Shown: positions 1-12,070 of the stretch, piece after piece | How positions within the stretch are numbered: position 1 is the stretch's first letter | How the letters are laid out: the number at the start of each line of letters is the position of its first letter | Source: an uncultured Erysipelotrichaceae bacterium | GTDB lineage: Bacteria > Bacillota_I > Bacilli_A > RF39 > UBA660 | Assembly: GCA_902800945.1 (NCBI GenBank) | Contig: CADCFX010000001.1 | Coordinates: 1 to 64,000 of the forward strand | Length of the DNA stretch: 64,000 nt | Direction of reading: 5' to 3' | Translations under genes and position numbers: made by a program | Notes under the pieces: model-generated | Seen by the model: the letters and a program-made list of their open reading frames with translations, nothing else | What the model was told of the DNA's origin: nothing | Databases searched by the model: none

Positions 1-491
1 TCATCATAAGTCATTTCAATACCATGCTATACTGCTGCGGTAGCTGGTAAAGTATTTAAATTATACATTAAATAAGTACCACTTGAATCAAGTTTAAAAA
101 ATCTTACAGAAAATTGGACATCTCCTGCACTCTTTGTCGCTTCACCATCTATAACCCAAGGAAATAAAATTTTATCTTCTTCAACGAAAGTATCAACATC
201 GTAGTATGGGACGGCGTAGACTCTGCCTTCGCCGTCCGCATTTATATATTGAATTACACAACACATAGTAGATAAATCAATACTATCATGATGTCTTGGT
301 ACTTTAAAATAAACCGTTTCAGCTCGATGGTCTTTATTTACGCTTAAGAATTCAGGTGCGTTTATTGTTCTAGTCTCTAAGTCAATCTCAAAGAATGGCT
401 CATATCCTGGAAGTAAAATTGCTATGCTCGGAGGATTTGTGTCCTAAATTTCATACAGAACTTGAAAATATTCTTTTGAATCAGTTACCAT
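1..491 (-). CDS. Tail/baseplate protein, 3' end outside window
   Basis: The gene starts at an ATG (489-491) preceded by the strong ribosome binding site AAGGAGGAATAAGTTAA and runs off the left edge, so only about 163 codons are visible. Two in-frame TAG codons (444-446 and 27-29) are read through. The visible protein is clearly related to the middle of the next gene upstream: both have an EYF...YE start, a long IDLxTRxI segment, and a conserved AGDxxFxVRFFK stretch followed by YxLxTL. This module occurs in tail-tip or baseplate proteins of Firmicutes phages, where it probably carries or anchors host-binding parts. The role is inferred from that similarity and from its place at the end of the tail module. 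The total length is unknown. Confidence 0.8.
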
Positions 492-523
492 TTAACTTAT
501 TCCTCCTTCCGATCAAACCTGAA

Positions 524-2647
524 TTAGTTAGCAGTGATGCTGAAGAATGGAGAACAAGCCTTAGTAGTAGTACCGTTATAATTATTGCAAACTTCACAGA
601 AGTAGTAATAACCAGGAACACTTGGTAAGAATCCTTCTCCTGTTGCACCTGGCATTGGAGTATCGTTATCAACTTCATATTCACCTGCTTCAGCTGTTAA
701 ACGATCTTCATCTACAGTTGTTCTCTCACCAGGATTATATCTATACCATTGATATGTTATACTATCTTTAACAAGATCACGTCTTTCACCGAATCTTGAT
801 TCAATTTCTGCTTGGACTTTAATATCACCTTTAGCAGTAACTTCAGTTAAACTGTAAGAAGGTTTATATCCCTCAGCGATAGTAACAATAGGTTTAGAAG
901 CTCTATGAGTAACACGAGTACCATCACTCCAAATTTCTTCTTCTTCTTTGTTCATATGATCAGCAACTCTTAATCTGTAGTATCCATCACCTTCTGCGTG
1001 ACCATTAGTTACTGCAGAGCCTCCTGTAATTGTATAAGAAGCTTCAGTAGCACCTTCAATAGGCTCTTCATTATCTGGATTACCATCAATAGAATAATAC
1101 CATTGATATAATAAAGTACCTTTATCTGCAGGATGTGCAGTAATACCAATTGTTGCTTCATATCCATCTTCTACTTCTAGAATAGCTGTTTCGGCAACTG
1201 CTCCGCCTTCTTCAACTACTGGAGGAAGTGGATGAGAAACTACCATTCTATAAGAATCAATCTTCGCAGTACTATTACCTTTACGGTTAGTAACTGTTAC
1301 AATATAATATCCAGTACTTGGAATTTCACCTTCAGAGAATTTCTCATAAATCTTTACGTAATTCTCATCTGCTGGATCCCAAATAATTTCAGAAACTGGA
1401 TAATATGAATAAGCATCTTCTGCGCTAGAAGCTCTGTCTTTCTTATAATAAGCTTTATTAACAACTGGACTAGTATCTTCAGTTTCTTTCATTATGCTCT
1501 TATATCTCATTGGATCTGAAGGAGCACCCATTTGAAGAGTATAATGTCTCCAAGAGTAAGAGATCTTACCAGCATCAGCGCTTGTTGCTTGAACTAAGAA
1601 AGTAGTTTCTTTATCAAGCAATCCTGTTTCTGGATCTCTTTCTAACCAGAATTCAGATAGACGTTCATTATTTTGAGTTGTCCATTCACCAGTTTCAAGG
1701 TTCTTAATGAAGAATGGCTTTTCAGCTCTTACTTCATCATCATCAAGAGTAGAATCTTCTAATCTCTTAATAATTAATTCACGATTATCATCAAGTACAA
1801 GTGTACTATCGCCTAAATTATTGTTTGCAAGCTGTCTTGCTAAAATATCAAAATCAAGTGCTTTCTTTACTTGGACAGTATGATCTAAAGTAGATAAACT
1901 ATATGTGATCTTACCATCAACAAACTTGAAGAAACGAACTGCAAAAGTAATATCACCAGCAGTACCAGTAATTTTTGAGGAAATTGGCCAACCAAAAATG
2001 ATATGATCAGGATCACTCTTTGTATCAATACACCATGGAACAGATACACCTTCAATTAATTCGCCATTTTCGTCAGTAGAAGCAGATCTCCATTGAATGT
2101 AAATTCTCATATCCTTATCATTAACATCGTCATAAGAAGCTGCTAAATCTTGAGCATCAAAGAATCTATCGCAATAGAAGTAAAGAATTTCTGCAATTTC
2201 ATCACCCTGTACAGAAATGCCGTTTTGAGCAAAATGCTCAGGAATTGCAATCTTACGAGTATTTAAATCAATTTTGAATTTGTCTTCATCTAATGGTAAA
2301 ACTGTATAAATAGGATCAATTGCCGCGAGTTCTTCAATAAAAGAAAAATATTCATTTAAAGAAGTAATATCAGCTGCCTGATAATAGACTCTATTTTCTA
2401 CTGGAGTAGATTCTGTAGCGATTTCATAACGATTTTTTTCTGCGTTCCAATAATAAAATTCATCTGGAACGAAATTTTGTGCTACATTTTCTACAACAGT
2501 TGGAGTAATATGAGGTGCATTAGTCTCAGAAATATCTTCCGGAGCAATAACTACACCATTTTCGCCATGACCCATTAAGTCTTTAGTGGCTTTTCTCCAT
2601 AAGACTCTATATTGTTCGGCATTAGAATTATTAACATATGTAATCAT
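524..2647 (-). CDS. Ig-like domain tail/baseplate protein, 707 aa
   Basis: The start is the ATG at 2645-2647, with AAGAAAGGA as ribosome binding site; a TTG 12 bases upstream sits too close to that site. The N-terminal third contains the module shared with the following gene (IDLNTRKI, then AGDITFAVRFFK and YSLSTL). The second half holds at least two immunoglobulin-like folds, seen as LLYQWYYS...GYYRLRVAD and ITYQWYRYN...GYYYFCEV, with the usual Trp and Tyr-x-Cys/Val core positions. Ig-like domains on phage tails commonly help weak binding to host surface carbohydrate; that role is inferred here. The gene is unusual among its neighbours in having no in-frame TAG in 707 codons. It ends in TAA. 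Confidence 0.85.
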   Translation of the reverse strand: MITYVNNSNAEQYRVLWRKATKDLMGHGENGVVIAPEDISETNAPHITPTVVENVAQNFVPDEFYYWNAEKNRYEIATESTPVENRVYYQAADITSLNEYFSFIEELAAIDPIYTVLPLDEDKFKIDLNTRKIAIPEHFAQNGISVQGDEIAEILYFYCDRFFDAQDLAASYDDVNDKDMRIYIQWRSASTDENGELIEGVSVPWCIDTKSDPDHIIFGWPISSKITGTAGDITFAVRFFKFVDGKITYSLSTLDHTVQVKKALDFDILARQLANNNLGDSTLVLDDNRELIIKRLEDSTLDDDEVRAEKPFFIKNLETGEWTTQNNERLSEFWLERDPETGLLDKETTFLVQATSADAGKISYSWRHYTLQMGAPSDPMRYKSIMKETEDTSPVVNKAYYKKDRASSAEDAYSYYPVSEIIWDPADENYVKIYEKFSEGEIPSTGYYIVTVTNRKGNSTAKIDSYRMVVSHPLPPVVEEGGAVAETAILEVEDGYEATIGITAHPADKGTLLYQWYYSIDGNPDNEEPIEGATEASYTITGGSAVTNGHAEGDGYYRLRVADHMNKEEEEIWSDGTRVTHRASKPIVTIAEGYKPSYSLTEVTAKGDIKVQAEIESRFGERRDLVKDSITYQWYRYNPGERTTVDEDRLTAEAGEYEVDNDTPMPGATGEGFLPSVPGYYYFCEVCNNYNGTTTKACSPFFSITAN

Positions 2648-2684
2648 GTAATTATCCAATCCTTTCTTAATATTTGTTAGTAAA

Positions 2685-2714
2685 GTTTTCCTTCAAGAGA
2701 ACTTGAAGGAAAAC
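2685..2714 (-). terminator. Perfect 13-bp hairpin after small tail gene
   Basis: The arms GTTTTCCTTCAAG and CTTGAAGGAAAAC pair perfectly around a 4-base loop, between the 67-aa gene and the 707-aa gene. On the minus strand the hairpin is not followed by a real T-run (TTTACTAAC), so it may be an attenuator, an RNA processing or stability element, or a weak terminator. Confidence 0.5.
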
Positions 2715-2744
2715 CATACTATTATAATTTATTTTGTCCAAAGA

Positions 2745-2948
2745 TTATTCTTCAACTTCAGACCAGTTTTCAAGATCATCTTCGGAAACTTTTACTTGAT
2801 GGTAAAAATATTTTCCATCTTTTGTAAGTAATTTTCCTTCATCGGCACGAAGTTGATAACTACGAGTGTAGTAAACATCTTCTAAATGAACAGGACTAAC
2901 AATAGTCCCGTTCGTACCTAAGTATGTATATAAAACAACTTTAGTCAT
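2745..2948 (-). CDS. Small conserved-looking phage protein, 67 aa
   Basis: This short gene begins at ATG with AAGGAGGAGAAATAA immediately upstream and ends at TAA; it contains no TAG. The product is 67 residues, starts MTKVVLYTYLGTNGT and has an acidic C-terminus. It has no membrane segment or recognisable catalytic motif. It lies 16 bases after the 2381-aa tail protein and is followed by a hairpin, so it belongs to the tail-fibre transcription unit. I do not recognise its function; a small capping, chaperone or linker protein for the neighbouring fibres is possible. Confidence 0.7.
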   Translation of the reverse strand: MTKVVLYTYLGTNGTIVSPVHLEDVYYTRSYQLRADEGKLLTKDGKYFYHQVKVSEDDLENWSEVEE

Positions 2949-2964
2949 TTATTTCTCCTCCTTA

Positions 2965-5900
2965 TCAAGCGTATGGATAATCAGCTTGTCCGCTATAACG
3001 AGCTGTATTAAGTGCATTATCAAATATTGAAGTATCAGTATCTGGTAATCTATAGAAATAGATATTACCAATCGTTGATTCTTGATTTTGCCAGAATGCA
3101 TTCTATCCAACTGTTGTTAATTGACAAGGATCTCCAGGACCTCCAAACTGGAGCACTTCCAAACCACCTGCATATTTATAATATTGGAAAGCATATTCTC
3201 CAATAGTTACAACAGAACCTGGAAGCTGGAGTAATGGTTCTCTGCCAGCATTATATAGTGCTTGAGAGAAGGCATCAGCGCCAATAGTTGTTAATTTTGT
3301 ACTATAAAAATCTGGAGTCTATAATTGACTACAACCTAAGAAGGCTTGAGCGCCGATTTGTCTCAATTGAGTCGGCATCTAGAAGTACATAAGATTCTTA
3401 CAATACCAGAATGCATTAGCATCAATTAAACGAACTCTTGAAGTATCGCCTTGCCAGAAAATATGTGTGATTCCTGTACCTGGACCATCTTGAGTTGAAG
3501 TAGCTTGGAAACCACCATTACTAATACCTATGACAGGTTTGCCATCATGTTCTGTTGGTAGAGTAATTTTACCTGAAAGTTTCTTTCCGGCAGCAATAGA
3601 AATATAATATCCATCTTCAACATTATATTGGCCACCATTTTCATGGAAGAATCCAGAAGTGAATGTGAAGTAAGATTCATCTGTTGCATTCTCAGTAGCA
3701 TCTTCTGCAATAAAACAAGCATAGAATGTTTTATCACTATTTTGTGAAATAAGTTTTGATAGGTCTACAGTTCTTGCTAAATTAGCAGTTCTTGGGAAGC
3801 TATTATCTTTATTATCAACCCAACCTAAGAACTTATATCTCTGAGTTCCTGTTAATCCACTTTCATCTGTTGTTGCCAAATATCCAGGATCATGTAAATG
3901 TACTCCATAGTTAGCTCTGTAAGAAGCATCAGTATATTCTCTTTCTGAAATAGGATCTTTAAATATGATTCTATAAGAAGTAATTGAAAATACTGCATAA
4001 AATACATAACTATTATTTTGTTCAGAGAATGTTAAAGCACTAATCTAATCTCCAGTTGTAAAAATCTAACCGTTATTAATTAAACTATTAGCTTCTTCAT
4101 CTGTAACAATACAATAATCTGGATTTAATGTCCAACCTCTAAAGTCATAATTTTGTTTTGCAGCTGTCTTAGTTGTCAATGTTGGATGAACATTTTCTCC
4201 TTTAGCATATCTAATGACATCTAATTCATTATCTTTACCGCTATCTAGTCTTTGGACATATTTTGCAAGATAAGCTTCATTGATATATTTAGCTCTAATA
4301 GTCAAATCTGGCCAAATTGCTCCATAAATATCAGTCAAATCAGATTCATTAATAGCTGTTTCTGGAGTATTATCAATATACATTTCACCAGAAATGTATG
4401 GGTATGTTTTTCTAGTTAAACCAGCTAAATTTGTAAACAAGTTCATAACACTTGCATTTCTATAGTCTTCTCTGAAGATATCAAACAGATCAAGAGAAGG
4501 AATAACTGATGAATCAACAGTTGTATCTTTAGTGAAAATCTTCTGATTCAATGTTAAATTCAACCAATCAGCTTCGCTATTACCAAGATATTCTTCATAC
4601 AAACCATGCTCATTGATTTGATAATATGGACCTGCTCCTTGAGGCTCACCATATTCAACTTCTTGATAAGGTGTCCAATGAACATCTTCTAAGTTAACTC
4701 CTAAAGCATTAGCGCCTGCGGCACCATTCTTTAAAGCAACTAAATTTCTTAATAAGATATAAGAACCATATCCTAAATTACCACCAATAATGTTAAGTCT
4801 TGTAATTGCATGACCAATAGGTCTGTTGGCATTATCTTTTGGAATATTATTGATATCTAAGTCAGTGACTCCTTCAATATATAATCCTTTATATGTTTCA
4901 GGATCATTATAAGTAAATACGCCATTTTCATATGTTCCTACTTCTGGACGAGTAGTAAGTAATCTTGTCAAGTCAGAAGCTTCTTCTACTTCAAAATTAC
5001 CAATTGTCTTTGGTAAGTGAACAATGCCTAATGGAGCACCTGCCGCAAAGACAATCTCTGATAGAGATGTATCAAGTGCTCTAAATTCATTTAACTTACT
5101 TGAACCTGAGAAATCTAAACCACCAGTTAAAGAACCAATCTTAGATAAGATGATTTGTTTTAACAATGGTTTGTTATTACTATCATTCTTAGCTGCATAG
5201 AAGTTAACCTGAGTAGGATCATACATATTATGCTTATAACCAGGTACATCAGAACCAATTCTTAAATCAAGTAAACGTCTACCACCATTTACTAAGAAAC
5301 GTGTTAAGTATGTTGTACTTAAATCGCCTAAACTTGAAATATAATCAGCTCCAGGGATTTTAAAGATCTGGTCATTTAATCCTACACCATTTCTATACTG
5401 AATTCTCATATCCTCATTAACATTAGTCCAAACACCATCTTGTTCAGAACTACTGTCATTGTATTTAACAGGAACAGAAGAAATTTGGTCAGTATAATAA
5501 CTTAAATATTGTTTTAAGAAAGGTTTAATCTTAAAACCTGGTACTGCATCGAAATATGGAACAGGATAATCTCCATGTTCACGTCCAGTAATACCAGCTG
5601 CAGCTATTTGTTCATTTGTCATATCTAAGTAAATATCAGATGTATTTACGTTATTCAATGTTGAACGTGCTGTAATTGAACTACTTGCCAGAGATGCTTC
5701 ACTATAATCACCAGCTAACCACATAGAATCAATATAATTCAAACGGTTACGAAGTAATAACTCTGTTGTTAATAATTTATCACCTTGGCAGCAATAAGCA
5801 TATGTAGGTGTTGCTTCAAAGGTTAATACACCTTGAGTAGTATAATAACCAATTCCAGAAGAATATGTGGTAGCAAAATATTTATAATATTCATCAAGTC

Positions 5901-8900
5901 CTATTGCAATAATTGGACGAACACCCATCATTGCATATGAACCGAATACATCTGCTTTACATTCATAAGCACCAACAATATTTTTATATGTTAAATTACC
6001 ATGATTTCTATTATTACTTGACTGGCCTCTCATGATAGCATATTCTGTAATAATATCTCCTTTATACATGCTCCAAAGATTATTCCATAATACGCTAGTT
6101 GCTGTTGAGAAAGTACCATTTTCAGTACATTCTTCATCATAATCCCATAAGTAGGAACCAGAGTTATTTAAACCTAACTGAGTATCAATATCATAAAAAA
6201 TTGGATACCAAATATATTCGCCGCCAACTTCATGAGGACCAAAAGTAGCCAACATCATGTTTTTACCACGAGAGTCGAAACATAACAATAATTCAGTTAA
6301 GATAAAGTAAACTAAGCAATAATGTAAATCTAAGTGTTGTTGTAATTGACTCTTAAATTTTTCTAAACGATATTCTATACTATCTTGAGTAAATCTTGTT
6401 TGGAAACCACCAGTTACTCTAGTAGATGTAGCACCATGAATACCTGTATAATCTGTAGCTGTTAATAAATCTACATATTCATGAGGAGTTACTTGAATTG
6501 TAACATCTCCTGTGTCAGGATCCATTATAGGTTCATAATCTACAATAGTATTTTCACTTGCTCCCTTAGTATCAGTACTATCTAACCAATAAACTAAACG
6601 CTCTAAATTATAAAACTTTTGACGTAAGTAATGGTTATGAGCAGTACGATTGCCGCCGACTTCTTCAACAAATTCATCTGCAACAGAATCATTATAATTT
6701 AAAGTCTCACCTAAAATAGCTTCAAGTGGATCGGCACTAGGATTATAACGAACTTCATAATGTCGAGACATTTCTAACTTGGTCTATTCAGATCCTTCAA
6801 GACCTCGACGAGTATCAAAACCAACTTCTCTCGCCGCTTGATTAGGGAATTTTAATGAACACCAAGAACCTTGGTTATCTTTCATTTCCCAACATTCAGC
6901 AACATCAGCAACGGTTTTTCCTTCAACATAAGGATGAGGAGACTCATTTTCAAAGCCATAATATTCATTAGAACTTTTATCTAAGTTCATATTATATCTA
7001 CCAATGTATTCATAATCCCCATTTGCAAATTTATGGAATGTTAATACTGGGAAACCATAAACGGTAGTTCTCATATCATTAGAAACTTCAAGTCCTAAAT
7101 CAGCTAATGGATGTTTATTATATAATGGTGCTTGTAAGTTACCCATCAAATTAGCCATACCAGTATTATAAGTACCAGAAGATTCCATATAGTCAATCTT
7201 CCAAGTAAATTTACTTGTACTAACAGATTCTGCATCTACATGGAATTTTTTGCCTAATTTCTTATATTGTTTCATACGAGCTTTATAAACATCTGATGGC
7301 TCATCGTCACCTTGTTTTTCTACACTCTTACCAACCCAAGTTCCATCTGCATTAAAGTAATGATCTTTATAGATAGATTGTCCTTTTAATGGACCATGAG
7401 TAAATTGCCATAAAGTCTTTGATTTATCAACTTTATCTTCTTTAAATTTTGTTTTATAATTACGACGAGGATATTCCTGTGAAGAAGTACCCTGAACGTT
7501 TATATCTACTCCTGTTGCCATATAACTTGGAGTATGTGTATAATATTCCCAAGGAGTAATTTCACCATCATCTAATAATTTATCAGCGGATGGATTAGTA
7601 AATGTAATATTACATTTTCTATTATTACCTTTGAAATATGGTAAAATTTCATTATCACTATTATCTGCAATTTCCCATGTTGCATAAGGCATCGTTAATG
7701 AATTAGGATTATTTTCATTATATTGAACTAATAAATTATAATCTAATAAATTATCAGCACCAGCTTTTGTTAACTGATTTTGATCATAAAGTTTCATATC
7801 ATGTTTATCAGCTAAGTAATTATGAATAACTTGAGGCGTAGATAAACCTGTACGGAACATACGAACTCTGAATAAATCAACATCGCAATAATCTGAATTA
7901 AATACTAAATCCTTGTTAGTAATATACCAACCAACAGGATTATCACGAGCATCTGTTGGAAGAGGAGCTGCGCCGGCTGGCACACCATTTAAATAAATAT
8001 AAACTGTATGATCTGTTTTGGAAATAACAAAACTTAAATTCAAAATTTGATCGTCTTTATAACGAACTCTAACTAATTTCTTAGAAGAATTGAAGAAAGC
8101 TTCTTGTGTACCAACAACAAAACCATATTTATTTTCATCATCACTTAACCAACTGCAAATAACACCTTTTGTAATATTAATTTCATTTGCGACATTTTCT
8201 TCATCATCCCATGGAGAACCCCATTCATTATACATTACTCGTAAATTAGGATCTTGTTCAATTTCCTTCATTGTTTTAGAGCTTTCTTTATGAGGAGTCC
8301 ATGTATCTGATGCACTATCATAAGATTCATAGAAATATTTAGCAGTAGATGTAACAAGAGTTGAATACTGTTGAACATTTCTAACTCTGAATCTAAATTC
8401 AAAACTGTAATCATATTGGTTATTAACCATATAGTTACCCATTGGAATAGTAACTTTTGCTCCATTAGCAATAGTTAGATATGATCCACTATCATAATCT
8501 GCAGATCCTGGAGTAGGAGATTCCCAACCATTATTTGCCCAGTTAAAACCAGTTAAAACAACTTGAGAATTATTTCTTCCTTTATCAATCCATTTATCTC
8601 GATTTGATTTTAATTCTGAATTAGATCTACCTGCAGCACTTAAATTAATTAATAAGAATTCTGCTGGTTTAATCTCTAAATCTCTTGAACCTTCTGTAGT
8701 AACATAAACGTCAATGCTTTGAGATTCAACCCCTAATTGAATTGTAAATGTATTTGGAGTAATTGTTTGATTTGGTTCTACAGTATATAAAGCTGAAATA
8801 TCCCAATATAACCAATTCTCTATACTATATTTTGCTTTTAATTCAGAAATTTGAGCACCATCTTTATAAAGAATAAGGTTAGATTCACGATTACCATTGT

Positions 8901-10110
8901 TTACATCTACAGGATTATAAATCATATAAGGAATTGAAGCATTTTCATAATTAACAATTGTTGTATTAAAATCTCCAAACCAAATTAATGGAGTTTCATT
9001 ATTGGCCTCAGTCCAAGCTGCTTGGAAAGTAATATGATCAGATTCTATTTCATTACGGTTAACAATTGTACTTACCCATAAATCAATATTATGTACTCCA
9101 TGAGATTGAGTATCAATAGATACAGCTTGTTCACGACCAAATTGTGATTGTGCTAAAGAAACTTGTTTTGTAGGAATTTCATCTCCATCAACAGAAACAT
9201 GTAATGTTTCAGTAAATGATGAAAATTCACTTGAAGTAGGTCCAATAGGAATATAAGATAATACTAGACCTCCTAAATCTTCTTCTGTAATTGCTGGGAT
9301 GTATGCATTAGAAACTTTCTAAATACCCATTTCTACAGTTTTGATATTTGCAAATTTCTTAGTTAAACCTCTACCTCTATTATATCTTGAATTATCAGAG
9401 TTAATAGTTACACTGATTTCAATATTATTACTCAAAGGAAGAGTTGATGTATCAAATTCAAACAGTTCATCATTAAGAACTGTATCAGCATCTTCAATAT
9501 CTGGTGTTCCTCCTGCAAGATCTCTTGCTACGATAGAAATATAAACAACTTCATCGGCATCGGAATGAGGATAGAATTTAATTGAAGATTTTTTACCGTA
9601 AATATAAGTAGAATTTAATAATTCAATATTATCCCATTGTAAAGACAAGTCTATATCTGAGGTGCCGCCACCGCCACCTCCGCCGCCACCAGAACCACCA
9701 CCACTAACAGCGATTAATTCTACGGCAAACATTCTATTACTATTTAAAGAATTGTCTAGGACTCTAAAGAATCTACCATCGGAATTTATAATTAAAGCAT
9801 CAATGTCTGGAATTGCACCGCTATCTAAACCACTGACGCTAAAATGATAATATGGATCACCATCGCTAGCATCATCAGTATCTTTTATAATTGTGCCTTC
9901 GTCTTCATCTCCAAAGGCCCATTCAATACTTGAAGATCCACTTCCTCCGGAACCACCGCTTCCACCAATCTATTTACGAACATTATTCGCATCTAAGAAA
10001 ATTTTACCAGTATCTGATGCAATATATACCCAACCTTCATGATGTTCAAGTGTACTAATCATTGCTTCAGTACCATATACTGGTCTAAATTTTGTTTGAT
10101 TTGTTATCAT
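2965..10110 (-). CDS. Giant multidomain tail/receptor-binding protein, 2381 aa
   Basis: Starts at ATG (10108-10110) behind AAAGGAGATACCGC and ends at TGA. In-frame TAGs at 3103, 3319, 3379, 4045, 4066, 6784, 9319 and 9970 join what would otherwise be several fragments. Visible parts in order: a head region; two Gly/Ser linkers (about residues 49-61 and 133-150, the second nearly pure glycine); a LamG/concanavalin-like region (about 565-710, with a typical YLNG turn); a region resembling the CotH kinase-like fold, with GTSSQEYPRRNYKTKF near 870-890 and a later CFDSRGKN...FYDIDTQLG segment near 1270-1315; InlB/Listeria-Bacteroides type repeats (FRGWTLN, KFLGWVDN); and C-terminal BspA-like leucine-rich repeats ending at residue 2381. 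It is probably a virion-surface adhesin. The LamG and repeat calls are fairly sure; the CotH-like call is moderate and enzymatic activity is unproven. Confidence 0.85.
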
Positions 10111-10150
10111 GCGGTATCTCCTTTCTATCTTTTTTTCTTTTTCATATATA

Positions 10151-10196
10151 TAAAAAAGAAAAAGGTGGAAGAGAAATGATTTATCTTCTCTTCCAC
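10151..10196 (-). terminator. Rho-independent terminator
   Basis: An 11-bp perfect stem (GTGGAAGAGAA / TTCTCTTCCAC) with a 10-base loop is followed on the minus strand by CTTTTTCTTTTTT. It lies just after the TAA of the 602-aa fibre gene, before the giant 2381-aa gene. Confidence 0.85.
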
Positions 10197-10244
10197 GCTT
10201 TTTTCATTTCTCTTAATTATTTTAAAATTAAAAAGAGCCAATTA

Positions 10245-12053
10245 TTAGAAACTGCCCCAAACCATTTCTATATTTAATCCTGCAGCTGTACTAGCTCCAC
10301 TTTGATTAGATATAGCATTTGTGGTATTTGTAAAAGTTAAACTCTTACTACTAAAAGTGCTATAACCATTTTTAGTAGCAGAACCACCTGCACCATATGT
10401 CTCTTTAATAGCTTCTTTCAAAACACCAATACTTTTTGCATTAGCTCCAGTACCAGAACTATATGCAGATGCTGTATAAGTAGGATCATCAATATGTGAA
10501 TTGGTATCATGAATTGTGACTTGAGTAGTTTGAACTCCAGTTACGTGACCTGTTGCGTTTGTTGTAACTCCAGTAATAACATTTACAGCTTTAGAACCAT
10601 CATAACTATTACTGCTATCTGCTTTTGTTGTGCTAACAGCAGTACCATTTGTATTAGAACGAGTTACATTAGCATGAGTAACTGTAACAGTAGTTGAAAC
10701 ACCACCATCATTATTATTACCAACTAAATTTGTAGTAGCTTCAGTAACAGTAATTAAACTACCATCTCCAGCAAATTTAAGAGTACCAACTGTATCACCA
10801 GTGCTACTTCTTAAACTAATACCATCACTTGTACTATTTTCAATAAAACGATAATGAGTATCAGTGTCATTAGTAGCTTTAACAATATCAAATGTTAATG
10901 TACTTGCAGTAATTACACCATCATTACCTTCAGTACCACGAGCGATAATTAATGAACCTGGATAAATTGTTTGTCCATTTAGTGACATTTGATTTGCAAC
11001 AAGCATTGTATCGCCAATATGCATTGGTACTTGTGTTGTTCCTTTATAAACAACTGGACTAGTTCCTGTGGTATCAATCTGAGTAGCTGCGGTTCCAGTT
11101 GTTCCAATAGTACCAATATATGTCATAGCATTTAATGCTTCTAACAAATCCTGTGTTTCACTCTTGGTGTAAACATCAAGAGTAGCTGTACCATTCACAA
11201 AATCTACAGTGCTTTGTGAATCTCCATATTTAATTTTTGGAGTAAATGTTGTATTAACATTACCACCATAATTATCATTAATTTGTACTTTAAATCCTGC
11301 TGTTTGATTAGTGACTGCTACACTTGTAGGTTTAGTATCTCTTGATACAAATTTTACATCATTACCATCTTTCGTAATAGTAATATTTGTAACACCTTGA
11401 GTATCTGCACCAGCAATCAAACCTTGTGTAGTATCATTTGAACTATCTTGAGATTTAAGTTTTAAATTTACTCCACCAGTTTTTGATTCAGATTGTAATT
11501 CATATTTTGTAGAAACAGTAATAGTTGGAACTGTTATGCTTTCTCCACCAACTGTAATTGTTGTTGTTCCAGTAGTAATAACAGTACCATTTGATCCTTT
11601 AAACTGTACATAATTGGAAAGTGAAGCACCATTACTGTCAGTTAATGTATTTTGTAACTAAGCACCACCTGTAATAGCTACTGTTACTGCCGTAAAGCTT
11701 TCATTTGTAGTGTTAGTGTTTCTATTTATCTGAACCCAGTGTTGTCCATTAAATACACAAAGTATATTCTCTGATGTTGCATAATAAAAAGCTCCAGTAT
11801 AAGCTTTTTGATCTTCTTGAGAAGTAATTGAAGGTAAAGCTGAAACGCTTGCTACGGTTACAACACCTTCATTTACTGGGCTTAAAGAAGTATCTTCATT
11901 ACCAACATATAATCTATGAGAGTCTTCTGTTAAATAAAAAGTACCATGAATCGCTCCTGCGTTGGCACCTGCGGCTAACATAGTATTAACTGTACTTTGA
12001 GAACCTACTCTGAAACCAAGGACTGCACCGCTTTTTACATTTTTATCAGGCAT
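10245..12053 (-). CDS. Tail fibre repeat protein, 602 aa
   Basis: ATG start at 12051-12053 behind AAAGGAGGATTTGTAA; TAA stop. One in-frame TAG (11658-11660) separates the N-terminal 131 residues from the rest. The N-terminus (SGAVLGFRVGSQSTVNTML...GTFYLTEDSHRLYVG) is a typical phage fibre attachment segment. The C-terminal two thirds are low-complexity Thr/Asn/Gly-rich beta repeats, including TNATGHVTGVQTTQVTIHD, a motif seen again in the 1839-aa gene. Such repeats normally form trimeric beta-structured fibre shafts. The protein is therefore most likely a tail fibre or fibre-shaft subunit. No enzymatic motif was seen. Confidence 0.82.
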
Positions 12054-12070
12054 TTACAAATCCTCCTTTG

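Noticed and set aside
2721-2726. TATAAT on the minus strand between the 67-aa and 707-aa genes as a promoter
   Set aside because: No -35 box at 16-18 bp spacing (TTGGAC is only 9 bp away), and a hairpin follows at once.
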